Both the position numbers and the translations under genes were made by a program. Positions 1 through 11,100 of a DNA stretch of 64,000 nt are shown here, one piece after another (within the stretch, counting starts at the first letter, position 1; each line of letters opens with the position of its first letter). The notes under the pieces were generated by a model that did not search any database, had not been told where the DNA came from, and saw only the letters and a program-made list of their open reading frames with translations. Source of the stretch: Topomyia yanbarensis (Eukaryota; Arthropoda; Insecta; Diptera; Culicidae); the NCBI RefSeq assembly GCF_030247195.1, contig NC_080670.1:215376546-215440545 (forward strand), given 5' to 3'.

Positions 1-771
1 TTCTCTTTTTTTAACTTCTTCCGAACTCCCTCACTCTGATCCAGATGGCTCTGGAAGAAGCTAGCCTCCTTCCGTGCTTGAGCTATTTCCGTGCGTAGTT
101 TCTGCTTGAAAACTGCCCGCTCGTAGGCTAAACGTTCGCTCAGGTGAATCCACTTGAACCGAGACAGATATTTCATACTCCACAGCATATCACAAAACAC
201 GGACTTCTTCTTGGTGCTGATGGGTCTGGTGTTGAGATGCTGGACAACTGCCTTGGCCACCCGCTTGCGCTTGAATTCCACCCAGCCCTCGGTGTAGCGA
301 ACCATCGCTCGCTTTCCTTTGGCCGTTTTCTTCCTTACCTTGCCGTCTGGAAGTTAATTTGGCCGGGCGAATTAATTTGTTAGTGATGGCAACCATATTA
401 TTACCTTTTCGTTCCGGAAGTAGATAGATCCGGCCTACATCACCGTACGGTTCCAACAGCTCCCGAAGAATCGTCACGTTCATATGCTTTGGAATGGTGG
501 AAATGTAAATGATTCCCGGTTTTCGTTTTTTGAGCGGTGTCACAAGTTTCACTTTGGGTGGCTTGGATTTACGTTGAATGTTTTTCGAACTATTATCTTC
601 CGGGTCGGAGGATTCGTCTCCATCCGACTGCTGGTCCATGGTGGGTTGCTGTGCGTCGGAATCGGTCTGCTCGTCTGCACTTTCCGTGTCCGTTGGCGGC
701 TCGGGATCAGTGTTTGTGTGTAGATCGGATTCCTCCCATTGAGAGGATTTGTTGGGACTCTTTTTTACCAT
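1..771 (-). CDS. ESF2/ABT1-family nucleolar RNA-binding protein (3' end outside window)
   Basis: Family members are RRM proteins of the small-subunit processome (yeast Esf2, animal ABT1) that act in early 18S rRNA maturation in the nucleolus. Coding segments are 405..771 and 1..346, separated by a 58-bp GT-AG intron (347..404). The ATG at 771 gives MVKKSPNKSS; an in-frame ATG lies 24 codons upstream, but the residues between do not look conserved. Residues 12-62 are acidic and Ser/Thr/Asp-rich, and residues 64-85 are basic. The RRM begins with GIIYISTIP at about 86-94 (RNP2-like) followed by LRELLEPYGDVGRIYL. After the splice, exon 2 continues with GWVEFKRKRVAKAVV and then FKWIHLSERLAYE, a stretch typical of this family. 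The frame is open to base 1, so the C-terminus lies off the window. Family assignment is from recalled motifs; reading through the intron would give an unrelated tail. Confidence 0.9.
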
Positions 772-975
772 TATTTTGTAAGTTTTTAGTATAGCAAGCA
801 AAAACAAACTTTTGGAAGACAAAGAATTTGCGGTTTTTATCAATCTATCACTCGCGGCTCAATGTTTATACCATGCGTTTTTGACGTTTTATTTTCTCAC
901 TAGCACAGCTCTATCCTCGCTGTAACCAGTGCGGCCAGATCCACATATACTTTGATAATCCAAACAGTGAATGTG
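772..975. other. Short 5' flank of the ESF2/ABT1-like gene
   Basis: This probably holds the 5' UTR and promoter of the minus-strand gene ending at 771. No TATA box or other confident element was recognised. A transposon begins at about 976. Confidence 0.3.
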
Positions 976-1035
976 AAGGGCCCCTTACACGAGGGCCGAG
1001 GCGCTTGTAACGGAATTCCCATACAATAATCCAGT

Positions 1036-3614
1036 GGTTCTATCACATTCGCCCGAATGACATTCGCCCGAAAGTCATTTACCCGAATGACGTTCGCCCG
1101 AAAACCATTTACCAGAATGGACTATTTACCCGAATGTCATTAACCCGAATGGACCATTTACCCGAATGCCATCAACCCGAATGGACCACTCGCCCGAATG
1201 TCATTAACCCGAATACCACATTCACTCAAACATAATATAAAATCGGTAATTGTCTAGTTTAGTGACTTTAGTGATAGAAGTCCGACTTTAATGCGGTTTA
1301 TTACCAAAAGGATGTATTTTAACCTAAATAAACCAAATCCGAGCCGGAAATGTGAAATCTTTAACCAAAGTTTGATAAACGGAACAATAACAAGTGAGCT
1401 GATGCAGCGGAGCTAGTGTGATGCGGCTTGGCCGCATATCCGAGGCCAAGGATCCGAAGCGGCGCAAAGCCGCTGAGGTTCCGTTGGACGAGGCGTTGAT
1501 CCACCCGTCGCCGGAGTTATAAGCAAACTTGTGATCCTCTTGTTTGCCCGGTTAACTCAAACATAGGGGATATAGCTAGTTTAAAGCCGACTGAGCGGCA
1601 GTGAAGTCGGATAGTGCACTAAAAAGCGATGTGGCGTAACCACATTAGTCAACCGTACGCTGACCAATGTGGCTATGCGACATCGCTTTAGGTGTACTAT
1701 CCGACGTCAATGAGATTCTGTTGCCAACGCCACAAATGCTCTTCAGGTGCAAACTGATGCATATAGGACGCAGTTGTCAGCTCGAGCGGTGAAATTTTGT
1801 GATAAACCGGACAAAATAATAAGAAATCTTTCGGAAACACCATCGATCGAGGTAAATATATATTAAGATGTTCCGTTAACGAATTGAATCAATTAAATTA
1901 GTAATTATACACTGAAAAAAATCCAAACGTTAATTCTATTTGCTTCAAACCGCTTAAAATTCATATGAAGAAGAAATGCTATTGTTATCTCGCGCACACA
2001 TATCTTCTATGTGTCAACTGTATAAACTATGTATGAACACACATAAGTTATATGTGCATATTGTTATAGAATGGGGTTTTATGTGCCCAATAGTTATGAA
2101 ATGTGAATGTAAGATTAATATTTCTTGTAAATACACACATTAGGTTTATGTGCCAGCAAATAGTGTCTATATGCCTCCGTTAATTGCAAAAATCTATGTG
2201 TAAAATCAATAGGCATAACGTTTACTTTTTTTTGAGTGTATATTGCATGGTGGAAGTCCATTTGGTACAACACCGTTAGTAAATAGTAGCTCATAAATAT
2301 TATGTGACGAAGCTAGTGTGATGCGGCTTTGTCACAATTACCGAGGTCGAGGAACCGAAGCGGAGGTCCCTACTCGGCAAATCTGTAATCCATTGGTAAG
2401 CTTGGTTTACTGAAACATAGGGGTTGATTCCTTCTTTAAATATGAGCAGTTCTTTGAGTTTGTATACCAAATAACCCTCGCAATTAAACCGGTGATCCAC
2501 TCGTTTGCCTGGTTTACTCACACTTAGGGATTGATTCCTTCTTTTCAACATGAGCAGCTCTTTTCCCACAATTAGGGGTTCATTGCTTCTTTCAAGCATG
2601 ACAAATCCTTGGATCTGCATGCCAAATAAGTTTGCAAAGAAACTGTTAATCCACTCGTCTGCCCGGTATACTCAAACATAAGGGTTGATTCCTTTTTCAA
2701 AACAAGAGCAATTTCTTGAATCTATATACCAAATAGCTCTCTACGTAATATTGGATTTTGAGACAGGATGATTCTTTCACCTAATTCACGGATGATTCTT
2801 CCATCTAAACCAAAGTTTTTTCAGAAAAATAAAACAACTTGGTCATCAGACAAAATATTCGGAAGATCACCGAATGCAACTAATTTACAAAAAAGTTGTT
2901 GCCTTGGCTTTCTTGCCCCATCAAGGTGTTCCAATGGCACCCGAAGAATTGAGGAAAAGTTGTCCAAAGGCTTTCGACGATTTTTTGGATTAATTGTATT
3001 TTTGGTAGGAAGGAAACTAATCAAAAAGTTTCTCGATAACCGTTGTTTGTCCCCCGCTTCGTGGTCAGTTTTCGAAAATGTATCGACAAAGATTCCTAGA
3101 ACCACCAATAATGTGGAAGACTAGCACAATAAATGGAACGGTTTGTTAAGCCGTGGAAATTCTATGGTGTGTTGAAGCAGTTGCAGCTTGAAGAGAAAAA
3201 ACCCTAGTACATATGTTTTACGTACACTACAAGCGCTACCAACAGCTAAAAAGTCTAAAAAGAACTCACGAAAGGACCTAAAACTGGAAACCCTAGTTAA
3301 ATCATACAAATCAGGTGATTGGATTAACTATTTGTCTGGTATAGCTTTAGTGTTAATTTCTTCATAGCATCAAATGTAATAAAATTTGTATTTCATCTTA
3401 ATAAATTAAATTTTGTCGATTGACATTTCGATGTTTTTCGGGTATATGGAATTCGTGCGAATGGCATTCGTGTTTATGTTGCATTCGGGCGAATGTCTTT
3501 CGGGTGTTCGTGGCATTCGGGTGAATGACATTCGGGTGTATGTGACATTCGGGCAAATGTCCTTCGGGTAAATGGCTTTCGGGCGAATGTCTTTCGGGCG
3601 AACGTGACAGAATC
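1036..3614. mobile_element. 2.6-kb transposon with tandem-array termini and 8-bp target duplication
   Basis: The termini are GGTTCTATCACATTCGCCCG at 1036 and the inverted counterpart CGGGCGAACGTGACAGAATC ending at 3614. Both are flanked by the same 8 bp AATCCAGT (1028-1035 and 3615-3622). Each end carries a run of short units related to CATTCGCCCGAATG: left 1050-1215, right 3425-3605 in inverse orientation. No transposase frame is visible. The core has an imperfect hairpin (1606-1707) and several diverged copies of a 'tcgtttgcccggttaactcaa'-like segment between 1500 and 2700. An 8-bp duplication fits hAT- or P-type mobilisation. The tandem-array inverted ends resemble Drosophila FB foldback elements in architecture. 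Superfamily assignment is inference. Confidence 0.8.
1908..2240. mobile_element. 333-bp MITE nested in the 2.6-kb element
   Basis: The ends TACACTGAAAAAAATCCAAA (1908) and the inverse ending TTTTTTTTGAGTGTA (2240) form imperfect terminal inverted repeats extending through AAACGTTA. The flanks show TA on both sides (1906-1907 and 2241-2242). The interior has repeated ATGTG motifs and no reading frame. It is a nested, non-autonomous DNA element. Confidence 0.65.
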
Positions 3615-3672
3615 AATCCAGTAATGATATTAATTAGTAATGACACTTTTATTGCGCGTGTAAGAGCCCCTT

Positions 3673-3894
3673 AATGCAGTGCACTAGCACATTGCACACA
3701 TTGAACTGCAGTCAAACTTTAGAGAAAAGTTGGACTGGGCAAAACACTGTGTTACATAGCGTTACTTTGCGTGGTAACACTTTTCAGATTTTCTAAAGAA
3801 CAGATGATCAACCAGAAATAAATAAAGAGCGCTGCAAACTGGAGCTCAGAAAAGTAACGCTATTTAACAAAGCTTGTTTTGCTGCAGAGTGAGT
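3673..3894. other. Noncoding spacer
   Basis: No gene or named repeat was recognised. The sequence contains two inverted pieces around 'aaagtaacgctat' and 'agcgttactttg' (about 3757-3775 and 3848-3866), a possible relic hairpin. Confidence 0.3.
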
Positions 3895-3904
3895 TACACC
3901 CAGG

Positions 3905-4900
3905 TTTTTTTACGCGGATTTTCCAATTAACGCGGTTTTTGCAAAACTATTTTAAGTCCTTTTGAATGCAAAAGACTGACTTTTTTCTGAAAAAAAAATT
4001 CTAAGTCCTTTTGAATGCAAAAGAAGATTTTCGGAAAGATGGAAGAGACGGGTCTGCAAGACTACTTATGGCCCATACCCCAACAATATGGGTATTTTTG
4101 GAATGGTCTTGAAGAGTAGGTGCCAGAAATTGATTTTTGACGCTACTTTGAAATCAAAGATGGCGACTTCCGATTTAGCTAAATTCGCTATAACCCAATC
4201 AATATAGGTATTTTTGTAAGTTGTTTTAATTAAACAGTTGAATTTACTTAAATTTAAACAATATGTTTAATTTGAATAAATTCAAACCCCCAACTCACAC
4301 CACATACGTCTCTTTCTTCTCTCTCTTTCATTCTCACCGCACTCTTCTGGATGAACACATAAAAATATTTTGCATTTTGCTGGTTTATGATTGGATCTTA
4401 TATTTGAGGGTGTTTTGGATGATTGCCCAGATTTTTCATGCGGGAAGTCGCTATCTAGAATTTTAAAATGACGCCAAACATCGACGTTTGTCTGCTACTC
4501 GTCAAAACCATTCCGAAAATACTCATGTTGATTGAGTTGTAGAGAATCTCGCTAAGCCGGAAGTCGCCATCTGGGATTTGAAAATGGCGCCAAAAATGAA
4601 TTTTTCATGAACCTTGCGGGGAAGGTGCAGATTTATTTATTTCTGGCACCTACTCGTCAAGACCATTCCGGAAATACCCATATTGATTGAGTTAGCGAAT
4701 TTTGCTATGCCGGAAGTCGCCATCTTTGATTTCAAAATGGTGTCAAAAATCAATTTCTGGCACCTACTCTTCAAGTCCATACCGAAAATACCCATATTGT
4801 TGGGGAGTGGGCCATAAGGAGTATTGCAGGCCCGTCTCTTCCATCTTTCCGAAAATATTCTAAGTCTTTTGCATTAAAAAGGACTTAGCTTCGCTTCAAG
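3905..4900. repeat. Foldback repeat built from 'GGCGACTTCCGG' units
   Basis: The left half (about 3945-4220) reappears as its inverse in the right half (about 4620-4890). Examples are AAGTCCTTTTGAATGCAAAA at the left against 'tttgcattaaaaaggactta' at the right, GGAAAGATGGAAGAGACGGG against 'cccgtctcttccatctttcc', and GATGGCGACTTCCG against 'cggaagtcgccatc'. Inside are roughly 110-125-bp units with the conserved words GGTATTTTTGGAA, GAGTAGGTGCCA and GACGCCATTTTGAAATC. The same unit family recurs at 33765-34055 and 40080-40640. Confidence 0.75.
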
Positions 4901-5254
4901 CAAAAACATCATAATTAGTTGGAGAAGCAAATAGTTTCTGGATTTGCCTTTAGTCATTCACACAAGTTGTGTGATGAGTTTTGTGTCTAAATGGTGCCAA
5001 ATTGGTGTTTGTTACTGATGAGATGAATTCGAAAAAACCTATCCTGGCTTTAAGAAAAAATATCTCTGAAAGTAGAGTCTCCAGAGAATCTCAGAAACGT
5101 TTACCACACAAATTTCAATGTAAGCTAACTACAACCGAGATTTTAACTCAATGACAGATTATTGACCCATAAAACTGGATGTAGTCACCCTGCGTCATCA
5201 TCTCTATACAACCGCTATCAAGATAAGTTACTCGTTGCTTTTCATTATGTTGAG
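4901..5254. other. Intergenic sequence downstream of RAD17
   Basis: No frame or repeat was recognised. It lies 3' of the probable RAD17 polyadenylation signal and the foldback repeat. Confidence 0.3.
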
Positions 5255-5260
5255 TTTATT
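5255..5260 (-). other. Polyadenylation signal AATAAA for RAD17
   Basis: The plus strand reads TTTATT, which is AATAAA on the gene strand, about 90 bp after the RAD17 stop at 5349. Spacing and orientation fit a short 3' UTR. No other canonical hexamer lies between it and the stop. Confidence 0.55.
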
Positions 5261-5348
5261 GTCGGTCCTAAGATGGCGTAAACAATATATATACAAACTT
5301 CTAGAACACCACCCTTGTTAACATTTTTCTAAAAAAAAAAACATTAAT

Positions 5349-7124
5349 TTACACTCTACCTGCCTGGATAATATCGAGATATCTTTTATAGTCAGTTTTA
5401 AACAGTCCGGCGGATATCGACGATGTTTCTAAACCATACTTTTTCAGCTGCCCTTCGTGACTCGTCACGCTGAAAAGATATGTACGTAAGTGATAAAATC
5501 AAACTCCACTTTCGACAGCCGAATCAATTCCCTCCACGCTCACCTTGGTTTGCTGTAGACCTTCTTCTTTCGTATCTGCTGCCAGCCGCCGGCAGTTTTT
5601 CGATTGTGCACCATCGTACCTCTAACCGCGATGTTCAGTCCGTAGCTAGCCAGCAGATCCTCCCGATATTCGCTCATTATCACATCCGACAGACTCAGCG
5701 CATCTGCCGCCTCCTTTATGTCCTCGATGTCGGTGAACCGCAGCACGTAGTTGGAATGAATCAACGAAATCATCGATCCCGGCTGAGAGGTAAACGCATC
5801 CGTCAGGTCCTCCGGTGAGTGATGAAACTTTTCCTCGCCTTTAACCGTCTCTTCATCTGTAATTAAACAAAAGCTAAACAAAAACAAACAAACTTCCCAA
5901 CATCAATTCAACTTACACTTTGGATTGAACACCCTCCCCAACGCATGCATCAGGGTAAGATTTTCATTACAACCGACCGACTTCAGCTTCTTCTCCTTCT
6001 TTTTACCCCGTCCGGTTACAACACCGGATGTGTTGAGCACTCGACCACCCGCGTTAACCGCTTCCGTGGACAACCGGGGTGCATTCTTCAGCGAAGCAAA
6101 ATGCAAGTTCAGCGTAACGTTCCGTAAATCCCCCAGCGACGACAGGATGATGCTTTCGATCAGCTCCTGCGAGGGAACGCGATAGTGCCGGGCCATGTCC
6201 GCTCCTACCATCAGGGACGTTATTCGTTTGACGGCTTTTTTCATCAGCGTAGCCGAAACGCTGTTGAATGTTATGTGGTGAATTTTGAAGTCCAGCAGAA
6301 CGTCCGGTGGAAACAGGTTGAACACAATGTCAAGCTTTTTGTTCGATGTTTCGGTAGCGATGAAAACTAGTGGAGAGGCTCCCACCGCCTGATAGGATTC
6401 CAACGAGTTCAGGAATATGGTGGGATCGCGAAGAAAAACGTTGGGGAAATCCTTGACTAGAAGTAGTTTCTGTTCCGCTGCGGTCTCGAATATCGAGCAG
6501 TACCTGGAAGTTTTGTAAAGGAACTTATCGAACAGTTTCTGCTGATTTTCACGATAGGTTGTTTCTTGGCGGTCATTTTCAAAGTCATAGTTATCGTGAA
6601 AAAATAGATCCATATCGGCGGGAGTGGTCCATTCAGCCACCCGATAGCCCAGATCCTCGGCGATGGTTTTCACGGTGGTGCTTTTTCCGCAACCCGGTGG
6701 ACCGGACACCAGGAGAATAGCCACCGGTTCGGAGTCTCTGACGCGGTCATACGTCCGGAACCACTGTTGTATTTCATCCAATTTCTTCGGATGAACGGCC
6801 AAATCAGTGACGGTGCGGGGAGCTAAATCGACGGACCAATCGATCTGCGATGCACCGGTAGCTGCAGGAACAGCGGGCACTGCGAAAGTGAAACTGTTCG
6901 TTTTGGTTAGTTTGGGTGCTTTCGCTGCCGAAGGTTGATGATTAGCGGATGGCTCCGATAGCGATCCGGTCCGTTTCACGGGTACCGGTTTGATTTCGTC
7001 GTCGAAGGCGGATTTGAACCATCGTTTGTTCTGCTGGAACGGGAGTTTGGCGGTAAATTGTCATCTTTTTTAGTTAATTCGACAATATTGGTGTCTATTT
7101 AGGATTACTTACGTTTGAGGACAT
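5349..7124 (-). CDS. Rad17: RAD17 checkpoint clamp loader (9-1-1 loader large subunit), complete
   Basis: RAD17 replaces RFC1 in the RFC-like complex that loads the 9-1-1 clamp at damaged DNA in the nucleus. Segments are 7113..7124, 5917..7033, 5544..5856 and 5349..5469, with GT-AG introns of 79, 60 and 74 bp. Together they give 1563 nt, 520 residues plus stop, with every junction in frame. Exon 1 encodes only MSSN; exon 2 opens QNKRWFKSAFDDE, like the family N-terminus. WSVDLAPRTVTDLAVHPKKL (about 70-90) is the RAD17 signature before the AAA+ domain. Walker A is GPPGCGKST at 115-123. The Walker B position reads KLLLVKDFPN at 193-202. The C-terminus ends KKYGLETSSISAGLFKTDYK..LDIIQAGRV, with a basic stretch RGKKKEKK before exon 3. 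Length is shorter than vertebrate RAD17 but reasonable for an insect. The exon 2 acceptor could shift by one CAG, removing one Gln. Confidence 0.95.
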
Positions 7125-8250
7125 TTGCAGCAATCGGTTGGAATTGGGTTTAGTATATTAATTCTTCTTGGCCATAAAAATAACTTCAAGTGCCAGATTT
7201 ACGTTAACATTTATGTTAAAAAATTCACTTTAAACTGCTATAAGTTTCCAAAACATCAACGGTTTTGCCGGCACGAATTAAATTCGGTTTGTTTTGAATG
7301 CGCTTTAATTTTTTTTGTGACATTCGTAATGAGAGCTGGATTCTGCATACTCGTGACATACAGAGTATGCGTAAGGAGAGTGACGACACACTCACAATGA
7401 GTATCTGTCAGTGTCATTCTGAACGGAAAAGCGATCTCTTCAATTCTTTATTTTTTATTTTGGCTAAATGGTTAAATATTATGTGATGAATATCTGCAGG
7501 TTTATTTTGGTGCAAGAATTCATAAAGTCGTTAAAATAAGTTAAAGTAAAGTCACTCTGCAGTGTTGCTGTTTTATATTCTCGCTCTTCTGCATGTTCTT
7601 CGAGTTGATCGTAACGTAGCAGCGACAATTCTTAATCCCACCTAATCAATAAGCATGGATAATCTATATTAACGCCTCCCTAATATGCATTCAAACAGTA
7701 AAATAGCATTTAAATGTTATTGAAGTCGGTTTTAGTAAAAATTACGGCTACATTACTGTACTGTAGTGAAAATGGTTTTTTATTGCTGTTAGTTACTGTC
7801 AAAAAGTTTTTAAGTAGATTTTAACAACAAGTAGCATCTACATATACTAGTTTTACAGCCGCCCTGCATAATAAACATGGGACTAATATTACTGCCTTAC
7901 CGCACTCCAGATGCATTCGAAAAGCAGGAACCTACCTGCTTCAATTCCTCGTGTTAGGAGCGGCTCAAAATAGCGTCTACCTCGGAACTGCAATAGCGTC
8001 TACCTGCGCAGCTGCAAAATACGGCGGTAAGAACCGACGGACGAGTGTTAACATTGTGTTACTTTTTAATTTTTCATATTGAAAAAATATAAAAGATCAA
8101 TGGCTTAGTTATGCTAATGTATTTAGCCGTGTTAAATAAATTTAACAAAACTATTTTGCACTATTCTTTATTTCTCCTTTGTGGAGAGCAATTTAGGTAA
8201 AATCTGTTTTCTCCATCCGGCTGAAGAGCACAAAACCAGCAACTAAACTA
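7125..8250. other. RAD17 upstream region and intergenic DNA, no gene seen
   Basis: Immediately 5' of RAD17 this should hold its 5' UTR and promoter, but no TATA box or initiator stands out. The rest is AT-rich with no sustained coding frame. A short direct repeat 'aatagcgtctacct' occurs twice near 7970-8005. Confidence 0.3.
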
Positions 8251-8508
8251 GTTATGGCATTTGCTTTTCGACTTCGTCTCATCAGAATCCGACACTAGCT
8301 TAGTGATAAGACTAAGCTAGCTCCAAAAGACACAATTTATGTCGCTGAGTAAATCCCATGTCAAGCATGATGCCCCGTAAGAAAAGAAGCTCATTTCAAG
8401 CTGATAAAAACTAATGAAACCGAAACATTTGTTTCAGTTTAGCTTAGTCCTGTCACTAAGATAGTGTAGGATTCTGATGAAACGAAGTCGAAACGCAAAT
8501 TCCATAAC
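8251..8508. mobile_element. 258-bp foldback MITE with CTA duplication
   Basis: The left arm GTTATGGCATTTGCTTTTCG and the following ACTTCGTCTCATCAGAATCC are mirrored by the right arm, which ends ..CATCAGAATCC on its inverse and closes GCAAATTCCATAAC at 8508. The arms pair over about 70 bp with few mismatches, through CTTAGTGA.AAGACTAAGCTA. The flanking CTA (8248-8250 and 8509-8511) fits a TNA-type 3-bp duplication as in PIF/Harbinger-derived MITEs. There is no coding capacity. Confidence 0.75.
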
Positions 8509-8814
8509 CTAAATTTTAGTAAAAGTGCTGTTGGAGATTAACAGCCTTATTCCTGTTTACGACGAATGCGAGATTCGAACGAAAGAACGCATTACCCTAA
8601 GCTACAGTATAGCTCAGCACAGTAGAGCTCTCGCATGAATAGTGCGGGTTATGAAACCTCTCAGACGAACAACTAAAATATCTGCCTCTAAGTGGTAACC
8701 ATTTTTCAGGCAATCCCCGACATCCTCCTGCTCAAAGGTCTTGATTAAAATTACTGACATTACCCCCTGTGACGGTTTTCAGTAGACTTCCCATGAACAT
8801 GTACAATTTTGTAC

Positions 8815-9125
8815 CTGTGTACAAAATTTCGTGCACGCGTTCAACTTGTTCAACTTCGCCTCGAACATCGAACTCAAGCGAACGATGTGCAAACTCTAGT
8901 TCAAACATCCGTGTACGTACACCGAGTGTGTACACGAGAACGATTCGCTCATGGCAAAACGAGCCAGCGCTAGTGACGATGAGAGTGAGAAAGAGAAAAC
9001 TGGTGCCACGAACCGACGAGTGTACGCACACCGTGTTCGTACATGGAGTTCGGTTGTGCAGGCAAACATGTGCACGTGTTTAGGTACGAAATAGCGCGTT
9101 TGAGTTCGTGCACGAAGTGTGGGTT
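8815..9125. repeat. Imperfect foldback region rich in GTAC/GTGCAC words
   Basis: The left edge TTTCGTGCACGCGTTCAAC resembles the inverse of the right edge GCGCGTTTGAGTTCGTGCACGAA. Several GTGTACG.ACACCG-type words pair between the halves. The open frames in both strands here are by-products of the palindromic composition. It is probably an old inverted-repeat element. Confidence 0.35.
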
Positions 9126-9179
9126 TAATATGAGAACAGAACCAGAGCAAACATTGTGTACGATGTGCATATGGGAATA

Positions 9180-11100
9180 CTGGTTTTCAGATAAATCAAT
9201 CTAAACAGCGAAAATGTTCAATATTTTTTAAATATTTATTTTTTCTTACTATTTTACTTTTTAATCATAATGATTTCCGTTTTTTCCTTGTTCCTTACAA
9301 TTACAAAGTGTTTTATTCTCTTTTTTGTTTCAATTACTCACCACTCTATGGTTTATGTTCTCTCATGCCTTTTTTACACTATATAGTCATAGGTTTATTA
9401 TTTGTTTTATTTGCTTCAGCTCTTCATTTCCCATGTTTCCGTTTTTTTTTGTATCATTAATTTTTCTCTGTGTGCCGCCTTGTCTGTATTCACATGGTTA
9501 TCATTGTTTTTTTTATTTCTTTCCTTTCCATTCCAAACTGAGCGCGAACGAGGGCAAAAATCGAACGAAAGACAAGAGGTCTAAGGTTGAAAAAAACAGG
9601 GAGAATTGTCACACAAAAAAAAACAAACTGAATTAAAACACAAAAGATTAATTTTCTGAGTATGTATGTTTTTATTCGTAAAAAATAATAAAATAATTGA
9701 TAGGCGACAAAAAATTAATAATTCATTGATTTGCATTTTTCGTTTTAATATTTTTATTTAAAAAATGACTATCAAATAAATAAAAATGTTGGGACAATTA
9801 AATTAAGCTACACAGCTCTAGCCTGCTCCTAGGACAGAGACGACGCATTCATTTTTTTTTTCTGTTTTTGTTTTTCTATACACCGTTTTCCGAGAGTGTA
9901 AATCGTTTTGTTTTTGTTTCATTACTGAATTTGTGTCCCATTCGCGGTTTGTTTCTTAGCTAACAGAAAACAAGCACTTGTTGTGTGTTGCTTCTTTTTG
10001 AGACGCACACCCTCTTCCCCATTCAAAATTCAGCTTCCGAGCGCGTCCTTTTATGTTTGTTTGTATGTGTGTTTTAGCTTTTTTGTGTTTTGTGTTAAAT
10101 TTCTTCTAATTGCTACGATCCGAATTCTCTGTGTTTTTCTTTTTTTCGCTAAATATGCGCGGTTTTTTTTCTTTTACTTTAAATTTAATTACAATACTAA
10201 TAATAATTATCTCTCACATCGATTCTTAGTCTGACTGCTCGTAGCTCATATCTATATCTATATTTATAGTTTTTTTTGTTTAATGATTATTAATCACCGT
10301 TTGTCGTTTGCTCGCATTCATTCACTCTCTCGCACGCTCGAGCTTAGTCGTAGTTTAGACCTATCAGAAAAAAAATATTTATACTTTCCTACTTGCATTT
10401 TTACTCCCACTTTTTATTTCTCTTTCTATATTGACGTCCTGCTCAATTGCATGCTTTTTCTGTTTAAATTAGGTTTTTGTGTGTCGTTAGGATTCTACTT
10501 TACATCAGTTTGCTTGCTTGTGTTTTTGTTGCTGCTGCTGCTGCTGTTGTTTTTGTATTGTTTTTTTTTCTTTGTGAGTGTCTACGACGTCAATTTATCT
10601 ACACATCGATACTCTTTCTCTCGCTCGAGTTTCGTCTTCGAAGAGAAGCGAGAAGAGAACGAGTTCCCTACACGCTAAAAACTTTACATATAAACAATGG
10701 CCAGGCGGAAAGAGTTTTGACACTCACACACGATCATGATTTTTTGTTTGTGTTTTGAAGTCTGTGCATGAAATTGTGTAAGTCGGTTGGGTAGCTACAA
10801 GCGAAAATCAAACAACAACAAATAAGTAGGCTGGTGAGATTCATTTTCCGATTTGCCGTTTTGCGTGGCTTGTCAACACACGAACGCACCGACATCGGTT
10901 GGCGGCGAGGTGAAATTTGAAAAAAGGGGGTTTGACGAAAATAAAAGAAAATTGAATTGAAAACGAAAATGATGTGGTATGCATGCTGTACATGGTTTGC
11001 ATGAGTGATTGTATGAGGCACTCTTTGGTCGGCTTAAGAGTGTGGTGGTACACGCAGTTGTACACTTCGGAAAGCCACGTCCATTCACACAGTTGGTTGC
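9180..11100. other. T-rich low-complexity noncoding block (possible distal Gug 3' UTR)
   Basis: This stretch is strongly T-rich on the plus strand (A-rich on the Gug strand), with homopolymer runs, 'gctgctgctgctgctgtt' near 10528-10545 and scattered AT-rich hexamers. No credible protein frame is present: the listed frames are Phe/Leu-rich composition artefacts. It resembles the composition of the Gug 3' UTR at 18.3-19.3 kb, so a very long or alternatively terminated 3' UTR is possible but unproven, because transposons lie between. Confidence 0.3.

Larger units (their letters stand above)
976..3672. mobile_element. Outer, older element with 16-bp imperfect inverted termini
   Basis: The left end AAGGGCCCCTTACACG (976-991) matches the reverse complement of the right end CGTGTAAGAGCCCCTT (3657-3672) with two mismatches. 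The right end is also shared with the element ending near 14861 (taatgacac..gcgcgtgta.agccccta). Only about 60 bp of this element lies on each side of a 2.6-kb insertion (1036-3614), so it is a short element with a nested younger one. No clear target duplication was seen for the outer pair. Confidence 0.45.

Noticed and set aside
190..404. 217-residue frame that reads straight through the ESF2/ABT1 intron
   Set aside because: GT-AG signals at 347-404 remove 58 bp and restore the family sequence (GWVEFKRKRVAKAVV); the read-through tail is not family-like.
8732..9170. Four overlapping frames on both strands
   Set aside because: Products of an imperfect palindromic repeat; no conserved domain.
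10283..10758. 131- and 93-residue plus-strand frames rich in Phe, Leu and Ser
   Set aside because: They arise from T-rich low-complexity DNA and overlap in different phases; no domain or start context.
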